A stretch of DNA of 64,000 nucleotides from Magicicada septendecula (GCA_034769895.1 JAWRYS010000700.1:1-64000), one strand, 5' to 3'. Shown: positions 48,530-60,571, counted from the stretch's first letter. The notes: generated by a model from the letters alone, not told the origin. Numbers and translations are program-made.

Positions 48530-49480
48530 TTACACGGCCGGGGCACTGCTACAGACGTCAGTATGATGGCCGAAATTCTGGCACCGGTGGCACTGCGCTA
48601 GCTTGCCCGGGGGGCGACAGGATTTCACTTTGACGCGGAAGTCAAACAGCCGCGTCAGGTGGAATATCTTGTCTGCAGCCTCGCCCTTCTCGAGGTGGAG
48701 ACGGACGAGTGGGAGAGACACTCGGGTTTCAGAATTGGTGAACAGGCGAAAAATTGCCTGCACGGGGTACCCGAGTTCGCGGAGTTACAAAAGGATCTCC
48801 TGGGGAACGATGTGCGCGTCAAGCCCTCCCAGAATTACAGACAAGGGCTTGACTCGTTTGGGGAAAAGGTATAGTATTGCGGGTTATTTGCCTGCAGAAA
48901 GGCTTCGACCAAGCGGTGGTCTTCGATCCGACGGACGACAACTTTGACCGTGTCACCGCCAAGTAGCTTAAGGTCAAATTTGACGGCCGATAGGCCGTGG
49001 GCCGCGATCAGCCGCCTGTATAAGGCGGCGACATTGGACACCCCGTGGAGGAACAGGGGCGGCACGCGACCAACAGCGGAAGAAGCCGGAGCTGTTCCCG
49101 AAGTAGTCGGAACTGCAGCCTGTTGGCCCTGAGAGGGAACGATGTCCATGACCGAGTTCCGAGAGGAAGCGGATTCGGTAGAATGGTTCCTCTTCGGCTT
49201 CTTAGCCGGGCGTCTACGCCGACCAACGGTCGCGAAGTCGTCCGACTCGTCCACCGGGAGAGGAGGTAACGGGTGAGGAAGAGGATCGTTCGTCTCCATC
49301 GCCCGAGGCGATGCATGCGAGTCGCCAGCGTGGGGCAAGGCAGAGCCGAGCGACTTGACACACGTGCCGTCGCCCGTAGTGGGCATGCTGGCCGATTATG
49401 GCTGCCGGGCGGAGACTGCAAGTCAGTCCCTGCCAGACGCCAGGGATCTTGGGTCCGGCCGAAGCCGGGTAACCCACGCG
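48530..49480 (-). pseudogene. Jockey-type LINE ORF1 (zinc-knuckle RNA-binding protein)
   Basis: The N-terminal part (48835-49386) is Pro/Ser/Arg-rich with RRRRPAKKPKRNHS. A folded part follows (PLFLHGVSNVAALYRRLIAA, VKFDLKLLGGDTVKVVVRR). The C-terminal part (48530-48763) has a CCHC knuckle, CHRCQNFGHHTDVC. This is the standard Jockey/telomeric-LINE ORF1 plan. The two frames are separated by a frameshift near 48770-48840. It binds element RNA in intact relatives. Confidence 0.75.
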
Positions 49481-50239
49481 ACTTCCCTGCTCACGGCGAT
49501 ACGGGAGGAGCTGGGCTAACGACCAGTTTCGTTAGATACCAGCCCTTACCAAGACTGGTGTCCACTGGTCCCTTTACCTCGGCGATATCTAAGCTCGCTT
49601 ACCACTGGTGGGGGGTCGCAAGGATAGTCCGGTGCAGCGCTACCTAACACCCGTTGGCAGGTTAGGGAAAAGCACTGATGTTCGACACTCACCAAGAGCC
49701 CAGAGCAGTCCTCTTCTTTCCTGTCCGGTAAGATGTTTGCCGGCGTCAGGTGGCTCTAATAAGGTCTTCTGCCAACTGCCACTTGTACCAGCTACTTAGT
49801 TTACCAGCAGCAGCTGGCTCCTGGTTCTTCTTTTCTTGAGAAAGATGGTTTTCTCGTCCCAGCGGAGAGGTAGTCGATAGCAGCAAGAAGCTGAAACAGC
49901 GTCCAGAGTAGAGCTGAAGAGAGAAGGTCCTCTTCAGTCCGAAGTCCGGAAGCAGAATGGCCGTCTCGGCACGGCCACGTTGGCGTGGCGATGAAGAGTG
50001 CACTGGCTTTATGCATTAACCGGAATCGCTGATTGGCTCGCTCAGAGCACGTTAGTTGGTCACGTCTTGGCTGTTGATCCCTCATTGGCTCGCCTCGTAT
50101 CCACTGGTACCGGAGAGCAGACGTTGTCACAATGTGTAACCACTGAGAATATATAGTTTCACTTGTAGCGGATCAATCACTTTCTTGATCGACGCCTAAG
50201 CTTCAGAGCTCACGTATCCAACGTGCTCCAGGGCGCCTG
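49481..50239. other. GC-rich upstream region of the LINE
   Basis: Probably the LINE 5' untranslated/promoter region by position. Short frames on both strands have no motif. Confidence 0.3.
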
Positions 50240-50480
50240 AGGCGTGAAAGCCAAACTATACCCGTTTTCATCTACTCGATGGCCACTGCCTGTGCGCACG
50301 AAACTCTCGATATATCTGCTCTTTTTCAAAGCCTGCATTTTGGGCCCAACTTGCCCCCGACGTAATAGCACGCTTGGGAGCTTTCCAGTCTCGCACCCTC
50401 CGCCTTATCACCGGCTCTCCCTGGTACGTGGTGGATAGCGCCAGCGGTTCACCCAACCACAGCCCGTCTCCTTCACCTCC
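50240..50480 (+). pseudogene. Jockey-type ORF2 C-terminal fragment, plus strand
   Basis: RWPLPVRTKLSIYLLFFKA then, in another frame, SRTLRLITGSPWYVV are the conserved blocks that follow the RT in Jockey LINEs. Its orientation is opposite to the ORF1/ORF2 pieces to its left, so it is a separate insertion. Truncated at both sides and frameshifted. Confidence 0.6.
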
Positions 50481-50897
50481 GCCAAAATTAAAAGGGGGTA
50501 CCTCAAATTTCCTGCCACAAGGCTCGCACCACGCACACAGAAAGCATCAGGCAGTCATCGGCCTTGCCCGGACACTGCCGTCATCGGGGCACGCACTGCA
50601 TTTTGCTTCTGCATCTGGTCGTCTGCTCATCTGGTCATCAATCACTTCCCCCAAATGATCACATCCTCTCTTATCGGAAGCCGGACCTTGACTAACATGT
50701 TTTCTGTTAACCACGCTCATTTTCTTATATACTATAGCCAATGCTTATCAATACTATTCCACGTAGAAACAAACTCATTATTTTTATATATTGTGTAAAT
50801 TTTAGAAAATTCGATTTTCGTATTTCAGAAGGTTCTCCCTCCAAGGTGTGAGTTTCGGTTTTGGACGATTCGGGTGACCATTAAAACGATGTGCAAG
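50481..50897. other. Nothing recognised
   Basis: The GC-rich composition fades into AT-rich DNA near 50740. No gene. Confidence 0.35.
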
Positions 50898-51302
50898 TTA
50901 GTAGTCGAGACGGAACATTTCGTCTTGAAATTGTTCCCACAAATCTTTTATTGATTTATTTACTTTTTCCTGAAAAGCCTTCAACAGGTGTAGATTAACA
51001 ACTTCGTTTTCCGCGGTCGTATCCCTCGCGTTCGTTATAGATTTACCTTTTGCATCGTGCATGCCTTTATTTTTATCCACCGATAGTGCGATTTTTTAAC
51101 CGAAGTAAGAGGATTCATTACACGGGTTTTCATAAAATAACAATCTTACACCGTTTTTCTCTAAAATTGATTCTGCTACATTGCTCAACCACATATTGTT
51201 AAAATCCCAGTTTTCACCAGTAGGCCTACAATGGACCAATTGTTTATCAACGTACGCTTTGGTAACGGCATCAGTTCCTGATTTTCGTTTGCCAACACTC
51301 AT
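50898..51302 (-). pseudogene. AYVD-type structural-protein-like fossil, right part of the Polinton-like element
   Basis: MSVGKRKSGTDAVTKAYVDK and DAKGKSITNARDTTAENEVV are of the kind DAVTKAYVD / KxITNxxDP..NDAV found in fibre-like proteins of phages and of arthropod Polinton/adintovirus-like elements. A C-terminal helix (AFQEKVNKSIKDLWEQFQ) follows. Strand and type fit the PLA2/BIR fossil to the left, from which it is now separated by LINE DNA. It is broken. Confidence 0.45.
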
Positions 51303-51399
51303 GAGACTTTACTTATTAAAACTCCGTTAATCGTTATCGCGCACGAAACGCATTGTCTTCGTGTTTTCCGTACTTCTCCACGCTCGTGTTTTAAATAAC

Positions 51400-54035
51400 A
51401 AAACGTTTTGAAGAGAGACAGAAAACCCCCCGGCTAGAAACACAAGAACACCAGAGAGCATTACTGCGGAAGAAACGGAAGAAAGACAAAAAGCACTGTT
51501 GCTCGAGTCGGAAGGACGACAGGCAGATGAACGAAAGAGCGAAACAGAAGACATCAAAGTGTTAATACAGGAGCAAAAGCAGATGCAAAAACAAACTGCT
51601 GCAGAGTTGGGTCTATTACGAGGTGAGCTTAATAATCAAATTACGAGAATATCTAACATAGAAGAATCCATGTAAAATAAAATAGCTGAAGTAGAAAAAT
51701 CTGTCACGAGTAGGAAAAAGCTATGTCAACAAAAAATGAAGACGCGATTGCGTTTATAAAAGACGAGAATGAGATTTAAGTTGAGCAGTTTATGAAGACA
51801 TAACAACAAAAATTCGTGAACAGACTGTACCAATGATAAAGACAGAAAAGACAGTAGAGAAAGTCACTTTGCCTGCGGTTGCGACAGTCCATGTTAATTC
51901 ACGACCTCTAATGGAAGCACGCACTATACGACCTATTTACGGCAATTCAAAGCCGCCGTATGCGCAAATAATTGGACAGAGAAAGACAAGGCAGGTTTAC
52001 TCGTTCTCGCTTTTAAAAGGGCCTGCCGCATTACTACTACTGAAAGTGGCACCTGAGAGCCAGAACACCTATGCCGAATTGATACAAGCTCTAGAATTAC
52101 GGTATGGTGATAAACATTTGGGAGATGTGTAGTACGCTCAGTTGAGAACAAGACGACAACGCTCCGTGGAGAGTCTTCAAGAGTTTGAACCAAGTGTCGA
52201 CAGACTGATTAGACTGGCTTATCCAGAAGCACCAACAGATTTTCGAATATCATTTGCGGTGCATATATTTATTGACGGCTTCGGAGATTGTGAACTTCAG
52301 CAATTGTTACGATTGGCAAGACACCGAAATAGCTCAGAAGCTCTACTTTACGCCCTAGACTTTGAATCGGCCAAGTCAGCATCCAACTAGATTAACGGGT
52401 TTATGCCATCACAATGTAGTCAGAAGATCCCTGTATCACATTGCCGTTACGATGGGTGCAGAAAAACAATGTTCTCGGAAAAACAACTCAGAAATTCAAG
52501 AGCGCCCCAATGATTTGGACGATTGGCAAAAGACAGAACACCAAAGTGTTACAACTGTGTAGAACGTGGACATCTACAGGTAAACTGTTGGGAGAAGAAA
52601 CACCGAGAGAAGAGGGTGATCGCACCAATTGGAGAAGTAAAGCCCCAGAACAGCATAAAGTTTCCACGCTACATAAGGCTAGTGGAAAGTTGATCGTTAA
52701 TGGATTTGCTGAAGGTAAACCATCATCATTTACAAAAAGACACGGGCGCAATAGTATCCAATGTGCGCACTGACTTAGTCAGCCGCCAGCTTCTAATTAG
52801 TTGTTCTACAATACAGACTGTGACTGGGAGCCCCGTCAAATTGCTAAAGAAGGTAGACGTACGTGTACGCCTGTGTCTTCTTGAATTTAGCCGCCAAATG
52901 CTCGTTGCAGACATTGTAGATGACGTGATTCATGGCACGGACATTATGAATGAATACGGATTCGTTGCGGATTTAAGAGAGAATGTCCTGAGGGATAGCC
53001 AAGAGAAGATAAAGGTTTGCATGGCTAAAATGATAGGGTATACCAACCATTTGATTAAGCAAGTGGCATTGGTCGAAGAAAAAGTCAACAGGTCTGGTCA
53101 AGTCCAACCCTCCCTATTGCAAGCAGAAATGGATGAAGAACTAGCAGAGGAAGAACAAATAATTGTAACGATAAAAGAAGTGATTGGAAAGCCAAATATG
53201 GGTGTCGAGACAAGACTCTCGCTAGTTCCTGAGTTAATGGAAAAACCCGGGGAAAACGTTACTGAAGATGAAGTCACGCAAAAGTGTGTTGACGATAACT
53301 AATCAGACTTGGACCAGCTAATGGCGTATAGGTCATCAGAACATGACGCAACGGGAGTGATTCCCGCCAATCTAGGGGTTGAGTAGAAGACCCATGTTCC
53401 TGGGAACTTGATGTTCGTGTCACACGAGACTGAATTCGAAAAACCGGATAATTATCTTTCGCAAGTAGACCAGGTATGTAGATCGCCTGGCCGAGTATTA
53501 CTTCAGAGATAGTTTGCCAGGACGGGGCGAACAGGCTTAAGGAGGGGGAATTGTTACGACATTAGATAACAATCTACGTTTTTCTCGAATTTTCCAGTGG
53601 AACCGGCTATGATTCACAACGCATTAACTACACTGTGCCAGAATTCGCTCGGCCGCACTGAATTACGCTCTAATATTTTACTTTATTTCTGATGAGTAGT
53701 ATCGATTATTGTAGAACAATTCTGGTGTCTGTTTGAACGACAACAGCTGCGCTTAGCAGTCAGTTATTGTCTGGCGATCACACATTGCGTTTAAGTGGCG
53801 ATTTACACAGTGCGGTTTGAAGTATTGTGGCGAAGTATTGTGTTTTATAATTGTGCGGTACTCTATTAGTACATATTTTTATTGCGTATGAAAAATTTTT
53901 ATTTCATTTGTTGTAAGAGACTATCTTGTTAATTACAAACTGTTTAATTGTGATAATTAAAGCTGGTGACCATTGACTTAATTGGTGTCTTGTATTTTGT
54001 TTTCCACTATACTATACGACGAACAGTTAGACCGT
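51400..54035 (+). mobile_element. Ty3/Gypsy fossil with 3' LTR
   Basis: Recognisable parts on the plus strand are a Glu/Gln-rich gag region (about 51400-52600), an aspartic protease (DTGAIVSNVRTDLVSRQL to IHGTDIMNEYGF, about 52735-53010) and the C-terminal tail of an integrase (LMAYRSSEHDATG near 53320). A purine tract (AAGGAGGGGGAA) and a 3' LTR follow. No 5' LTR was found. It is broken in many places and old. Confidence 0.65.
53552..54035 (+). repeat. 3' LTR of the Gypsy fossil
   Basis: It starts TGTTACGACATTAG directly after the polypurine tract and ends near GACCGTCGTAAC, so TGTTACGAC and GTCGTAAC form the short terminal inverted repeats. Its end is related, inverted, to 26939-27000. Confidence 0.6.
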
Positions 54036-54261
54036 CGTAACTATATATTGTAATAACCTCGTCTCGTCGTTAATTTTTAATGAATTCTGTAAAATCTAGA
54101 AATGTCAGAGTGTAACTTGTGTATGTGTGCCTTACCAATCCATAATCGCTCGGTAACGTAACTTACGATGCTTGAGTCCGTCGCGAACGTACGAATAACC
54201 AGGTATCGTAGTCCTTACCTGAGTTTCGCTAGGAGTGTATAATTCCCGGGTGGCGCCAAAT

Positions 54262-56755
54262 TGTTTATTTAAAACAATTAAAAAATGTATTATTATCAGC
54301 GGTTCCGTGTGGAGAATTCAACTTGTCCCGCCGCTTGTCGATTTTATTTAATCAAGCCAGCAGTTTGCTGTATTCCCTGCTTGAGCGCTAGTCGCCAGTG
54401 CAAAGACGTCCGCTTTAATGTATAATATTAATAATACACTTCCCTACTGAAAGTAAAACACATTTGATATACACAGTATTGATTTATTAATGAATGGTTA
54501 TTACTGTTTTCATTGACACAAGTTATATTTGATTTATTATATTATTTTTGCACTGGTTATTTATCTATGAGACAATCTCTCTCTGGGTTCAACAAATCGA
54601 TTTTGAACGTAACAAATACACAGTAATGGCGTTCTACCGAAGTAGTCAACAAATATTTTCGTTCAATGTTCTGGATTCTTTTGATCACGGTAAAAGGCTT
54701 AGATGGAATTACAATAATAAAAATAAACAACCTTACAATGTTTCTACTTAAATCTTATAACGTGTAGCTATAAGTGGTTTGTTGGAGTGTAGTAAAAGTA
54801 TTTTAAAGGTTCATTTAACTAACAATAGGTTAACTTTATAATTTGACAAGTTTCCAGTGTCTTAGTATTTTTATTTAATTTTTAAAAGAGAATAAAATCA
54901 GTTTAGTGATATTTCATAATATAGTGAGAAATATTCAAAATGCGTTATTTCGGAAGTTAGGATAATTTATAGGATACTTAACAACTTCGTAGCCTGGGGT
55001 TAATCTGTTGGTATGGAACAAAGGACTGTAGCTGCAATAGAATTCAATTTTCAATTATTCGGGCTTCTGGCATCTTTTTCAATGTACTTGGATTAATTTA
55101 TTCACTTCGTTTTGAATTAAAAGGTCTTCGCCATAAGTTAATTAAGTCCAGTCATAGTCAGCCTCCTTCTCGTTCAATTTTGACAATTTGTTTAACTTTT
55201 AAAACATTTTAAATAAAAAATTGGTTGTTCTAAATGTTGGCTTCGGTTTTCCAAGAGCGTCACTTTCTGAGTAACGATATTCAACGGTAATTTTCACTAC
55301 CAACGTCGGTTTCCACTGTTACCAAAGAATTCTGATTGGCCTAGCTTGATATAAATCCATTGTTATCAAAATTTGAATTCTTTTCAAAATCCTCCTATAT
55401 CTTCTGACTTTTTTCATTCCATTATCTTCCTTCCTAAGTATTAATTTGTATTCCTAAGCACTGTCATTTGTATTTTCTTACAAAGATTATTTTGTTATCC
55501 CACAAGATCGGGTTATTTCATGTTTTATAAGTGTACAATTAATTTAATATTTTCTAATTACATTTCTCTGTTTATTTAACTCCTTATTTTAATATTTTGC
55601 TTTTAATAAAATTTACCATTTATCCTTGGTTAATTAGTTACCTTGGATTTGTTAATTACCTGGATATTTTCATACAATTTGTCATTGTTGGTGTTTGACA
55701 GTTAGGCCTGTCTCAAGTCTAAGTAGCCATTACAGATTTTTTATTATTTCATATACATTATATGTCATTTTAGCCTAGAGCTCTATTTGTTCTTATAATT
55801 ATGTTTATTATCCATTGATGTGTTTTGGTTCAGTTTTTGTGTGATTTGTGTGTTATTACTGTTTTACTCATTATGTATTGCTAATTATTTACTAACTGGT
55901 TTTCTTGTTTTCTAAATCAAACACTGCTTTCTTTTCTTACTTATTTACTCTGCCAATGTCAACAATATGGCTATTAATTATTATTTTTCCATCATATAAA
56001 ATACAACATTTAGGTCTATGGTTGGTATAATTACCCCATCCATATCCTATTCATAAGTTTGTTTAAACAATTATTTAACACTTAATATCTAATATTGGTG
56101 TACAATTCATTACCTTTGATTTATTTTTTGGGTGATAAACAACCTCACCTCTATTAAACTTGCTTCAAGAATCATCCCTTATAACATGGGTGTTTATTGA
56201 TGGTTTTAAACTTCTTATTTTATAAAAACTCTTTGCCTGCTTTCCATGTTAACACTATCTTATTACACTGTCTTGTGATTCTCACATTTAAATTCTACAA
56301 TATAATTTTAAACTCTACAATAATATTCTTTTCTAATCACTACAGTTAATATCACTCTTCAGTGTTCCTTATTACTTAATTAATGGTTTATTTTAAATCT
56401 TATTCTTAACAACTTTCTTAAATGTTATTGTTCACTATTAAACCTTTAGTGTTTGTTATTTTTACTAAGTGTTTATCTTAGCTTTCACTATTTTCCCTAT
56501 TGCTATCATTGACAATAATTTTATTTACTCATCACCTGCACTTTTAAAATTATCTTGTGTTTATTATAATTAACTTAGTGTTTCTTTTTCTATCATTTCA
56601 CTTTAGGGTAATTTCACTTTCACTATGTTAAATTCCGTTTACTTTTTATATTTTCATTCTCTTCATTATTTATTTATTAAAATATATTATTTTTTAGCAT
56701 TTTTTACATACTTATAGTCATCAAATATGATCTGAATTTGTCGATGTTATAATAT
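54262..56755 (-). repeat. Candidate LTR of a minus-strand element (2.5 kb, T-rich on +)
   Basis: On the minus strand ..TAAACA is followed after three bases by TGGCGCCACCCGGG, the same LTR-end/primer-site layout as in the other two elements. The stretch to its right is long, T-rich and gene-free, like the outer parts of the young element. The other end was not found, and no partner LTR exists in the window, so it may be truncated. Short open frames inside are ignored. Confidence 0.35.
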
Positions 56756-57619
56756 TGTACTGCTGTTAAAATGCACACAGTACATAATAGGGAGGTAATA
56801 AATTTTAAAAGAGAAAGGATGCAGATTTGGTATTGAATGTAACATATGTTTTAAAATGTAAACAAAAAACGTTGGGAATATCGACTCACCCAGTCAACAT
56901 AGAGGTCGATTCCTATATGATATAAAACAATATTCAGTTATATGTTCTGAAAAGAATATATGATATTGGAATGAATGTTATAATAGGAATAAATAGTAAT
57001 AAAATTATAATTTAATAAATAACAACTAGAATTACGAATGCTAGAGGTAAAATAAAGATGTTTAATAAGAAATAGAAAAATGATATATGTTTTTAATAGG
57101 TATATATGATAAACAGATGTAAAGAAATTAGGGAATTATCAAAGTGGTAAATTTGTAAATTGTTAAAAAATTGTATTGTATAGAGATGAAAGGAAATGTT
57201 TTTAGTCTAATTTTATTTTTAATAAGAGTAACTTCAGCAGTCTTCAATTATATTTAATAAAAGTAATGTCATATGTAAAAGAAAATACAGTAAAGGAGTT
57301 TAATTTGTGATACCAGAGTTTTGATTATAATATTTAATAAATAAATAATATTATGAGAAATATAAACATATCCGTAATAGAACGCCGATAGAAGAGGGAA
57401 ATCCTGGACTGAAGAATAGTTTAAATGGCCATAAAAGATAATTAATTATTCTGAGGAGACATCTGTGTTGGAGTCGTCCTAGAAAACAACATTCAGCAGT
57501 GAAAACAATAAGAAATTTGTGTGAAGGAACGGATCGCCAAGCCTGATATTGCTTTTGAAAAAAAAATAAACATCAACCAGAAGTGAACCCGTGGCAGCTG
57601 GAAGAATTCAGAATCAGTC

Positions 57620-58109
57620 AAGATACATTATGTTCAAAAGGAATAAATCCCAAATGTTTAGTACCAAGCCACGTGTTGTTCAATCAAATATATTGGAACT
57701 TACCGTCTGCGGCTTTCCAGAAACAGCGTCTTTATAAATTTACATGTTTCGGGACCCTTATCGCATGTTTTAAATGATAAATTGGTCTTCAAATCAAATG
57801 TATTGTACAACACTGCCTTGCGCTACTGTCGTGGTGGGAGCGAGACATAGATTAGTGCGCGGTCGGTTTTCATACGATGTACATCGGTAACCTTCGCACT
57901 CGTTGTAAATATTATAATATGTTATATTAAGTTGTTTTATATTAGATTTTAATATTTAAGTGTTTGACAAGTGTATCATATTTAAACGATACACAATTAC
58001 TTTTTAAATTCTGATGATGGGACAAGGGTCCCGAAACATGTAAATTTATAAAGACGCTGTTTCTGGAAAGCCGCAGACGGTAAGTTCCAATATATTTGAA
58101 GATACATTA
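57620..58109. mobile_element. Penelope-like derivative with 76-bp perfect inverted arms
   Basis: The 11-bp direct duplication AAGATACATTA (57620-57630 and 58099-58109) borders a 468-bp body. Arms at 57684-57759 and 58024-58099 are perfect inverted copies. A 53-bp unpaired tail (57631-57683) sits at the left only. The uninterrupted site is seen in the 3' LTR near 62860. Inverted repeats, a one-sided tail and a hammerhead-like core fit Penelope-like elements. No RT is left. Confidence 0.65.
58011..58055 (+). ncRNA. Hammerhead-ribozyme-like core
   Basis: CTGATGA (58011-58017), a 5-bp stem GGGAC/GTCCC with an AAGG loop, then GAAAC (58033-58037). These are the invariant core pieces of hammerhead ribozymes in the right order and spacing, with one extra T before the stem. 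The stems carrying the cleavage site were not resolved. Hammerheads are known in the terminal repeats of Penelope-like elements, where they process the RNA. Confidence 0.45.
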
Positions 58110-58427
58110 GTCTGGTAATTATTTTTTACATGGTTATTTCTCAAAATACTACATACTAACTGTATTTGGTGTGGTTTAAAGAAAATGAGATACTATATAC
58201 GATCTGAAATAAGCTCTAAGAGCTTAATAATCATTAACCCTGAGAAAGAGAGTTTCTTTTAATGTACTGACAAACAAAAACATAATAACAGTAGGTACAT
58301 TTCTTAATTATATTGTACTAATAAATAATTACAAGACTTATAAATAATTACAGTACAATTAATGACGCATCCAACGTGGTGTAAATATAATAAATATTCT
58401 ATCAGTAAAAAACAACAGTACAAATAA

Positions 58428-58445
58428 TGGCGCCCATACGTGAAA
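58428..58445 (+). promoter_or_regulatory. Primer-binding site of the gag-only element
   Basis: TGGCGCCCATACGTGAAA lies five bases after the 5' LTR end. It shares TGGCGC with the young element's site. Confidence 0.6.
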
Positions 58446-58545
58446 GCAAAGATTTTCTTTAAACCAGCACCAAATAACACAATTTTGTTAAATTTAATTA
58501 GCATAAAAAATTTCCTTATATTTAAATTAAGTTAAAGTTTGTAAA

Positions 58546-60571
58546 ATGGCTAACAAACCAAAGCAACGATATGAATTAAGGAGTAATAATGCTGAAGAGG
58601 AAGAAACTGAAATGGAAGTAATAGTAGAGGATGCCCAAGGGGACCAACCAAAGAAACCAAACCAACCAATGGATGCAAATTTCCAGGAGATGATGAGAAT
58701 TATAATGGAATGGAATATCAAACCAGCGAAACATTATTGAAACAAATGAGGGTAAATAATGAGGAATTAAAGAAACACATCAATGAAAAAATGGATAGTA
58801 ACAGTGAAACATTAAAGAAAGAAATGACGGAGGATATTGAAAAAATGGACAAGAAAATGGACAGTAACCAAGAAGAGTTTAAACAAATGAAATCAGATAG
58901 TAAAAATTTATTAAAACAAAATAAGGAGGAATTAAAGGAGACCATTCAACAACAAATAAATGGGGTGAATGATAAATTAGACCAGCAAAAGGCTGAAGTT
59001 GAGTTAATATTGAAAAATTATGAGGAAGGGAATTCAGACAATTTGCAGAGGTGAAATTGAATATGGAAACAATGGAAAATAGGTTAGACAATAAAGAAAC
59101 AAAACAACAGTCACTGAAGGATGAAGTGGAAGAGAAATTAGGAGAAAATAAACAAGAAGTCATAGAACAGATGACGAGAGAATTGGTAAAACACAAACAG
59201 GAGGTAACGAGCAATATTCAATCCATTTCACAACAGTTGGACAGCAATAATACCAAAATAGAGGATACCATGGGACAATTAGTAGTAAGGGTCAATGAAA
59301 TAGAACAAAATGGTAATCAAACCTGTGTTATACGAGAAGACAAGAATATTAGTCATGAGGTGACACATATGAAAGGATATACAAAAAATCCTATGGAGTA
59401 TTTAAATAGAATGAAGGAATATTTGCATAGCACCAAGGAAAATAGTTGGGAGAGAATTAAGCTAATCTTAGATCAAGGGTTCCATGAAATGAATGATTAT
59501 TGGTGGGATGCTGTTAGAAACACCTTGAATAGCTACCAGGAATTCATGGAAAGCTGTAAAAATAAATATTGGACGCGATCCATACAGACAAGGGTGCGGG
59601 AGACCATAGTATATGGTAGATACAACCCAAGCGTAGGACAAACACTGACCTCGTATTTTTTATCGCATGTTTGCAGGGCAAGATATTTAGATCCACCCAT
59701 GGATGACAGATATGTGGTGGAAGATTTGAGTCACCATTTTCCTGAAACGGTAAGCTTAGCACAATTTGCCAGTCAAGCGAATACTATAGAAGCGATGACG
59801 TTATTACTCATTGATTATGAGAGGAAAATGAATTATGACAGTCGTGCTAAACAAGAGAATATGAGAAGAGACAGCTACCCTAACAGATATCCGGAAGAAC
59901 AAAACCGTGGTAGGTATCAAATAGTAGAAAGGAACGACCAAAGAAATGTTCCAAGATACCAAGATAGGGAAGGTGGAAGAAATTACTACAGAAACGATAA
60001 CCGGAATGACCGGAGATATGATAATAATAATAATAATAATAATTACAATATTAATTATAGGGGCAACCACACTTCAAATAACTATCGAGCGAATTTTATA
60101 CGCCGAAACTATGATTCCCGAATCTACAATAGTCGTTACCCGGGGGAGAATGATCGAAATGGATATTCTCGCAGTGAGGAGAGACAGAGTGAGGTGAACA
60201 ACAATTATGAACAGTTAAGAAATATAGAGCAACATAGTTCCCTTTCACAATCAGAAAATAGTCAACATGAAGGAAGGAAAGAGGAGAGAGCAACTGCAAA
60301 GGAAAATCAGGGAACCCATATAGCTCGAATAAACTATCTCAGGGCTGATGAGAGGGATAACCAGGCGGACTATCGTGGAAACCGTAGAATTAATCCCGAT
60401 TCCGGGAATGCTAAGGAAAGGAATAGACGGAACGAAGATGATATAGAACCGTATGTGTATGATCCATACTGTGATGATCCCATAGAAAGATTTACAACCG
60501 CATATAATCTACGGAATCCACCGGAAAACCATATTGGTGGAGCATCCCGAACAGTGGTCAATAGAGGATAG
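58546..60571 (+). pseudogene. gag region: coiled-coil capsid protein, about two breaks
   Basis: A short acidic N-terminus, then a long Glu/Lys/Asn coiled coil (KKMDSNQEEFKQMK-like heptads). A capsid-like part follows (NPMEYLNRMKEYL, NDYWWDAVR, KNKYWTRS, IVYGRYNPS, SYFLSHVCRARYLDPPMDD), and then an Asn/Arg/Tyr-rich tail with a poly-Asn run. The plan and many capsid positions (WW, KYW, GRY, YF..VC.A..L.P) match the Gag at 16301-18688. No zinc knuckle. It is treated as a fossil copy. Confidence 0.8.

Larger units (their letters stand above)
56756..58422 (+). repeat. 5' LTR of the gag-only element (with insertion)
   Basis: 1667 bp, of which 479 bp (57631-58109) is a later insertion with its target duplication. 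Without it the length is 1188 bp, like the 3' LTR. Confidence 0.9.

Noticed and set aside
53950-54060. GT-AG-like borders near the Gypsy 3' LTR considered as a host exon
   Set aside because: The stretch matches LTR-end sequence found inverted at 26939 and has no coding potential.
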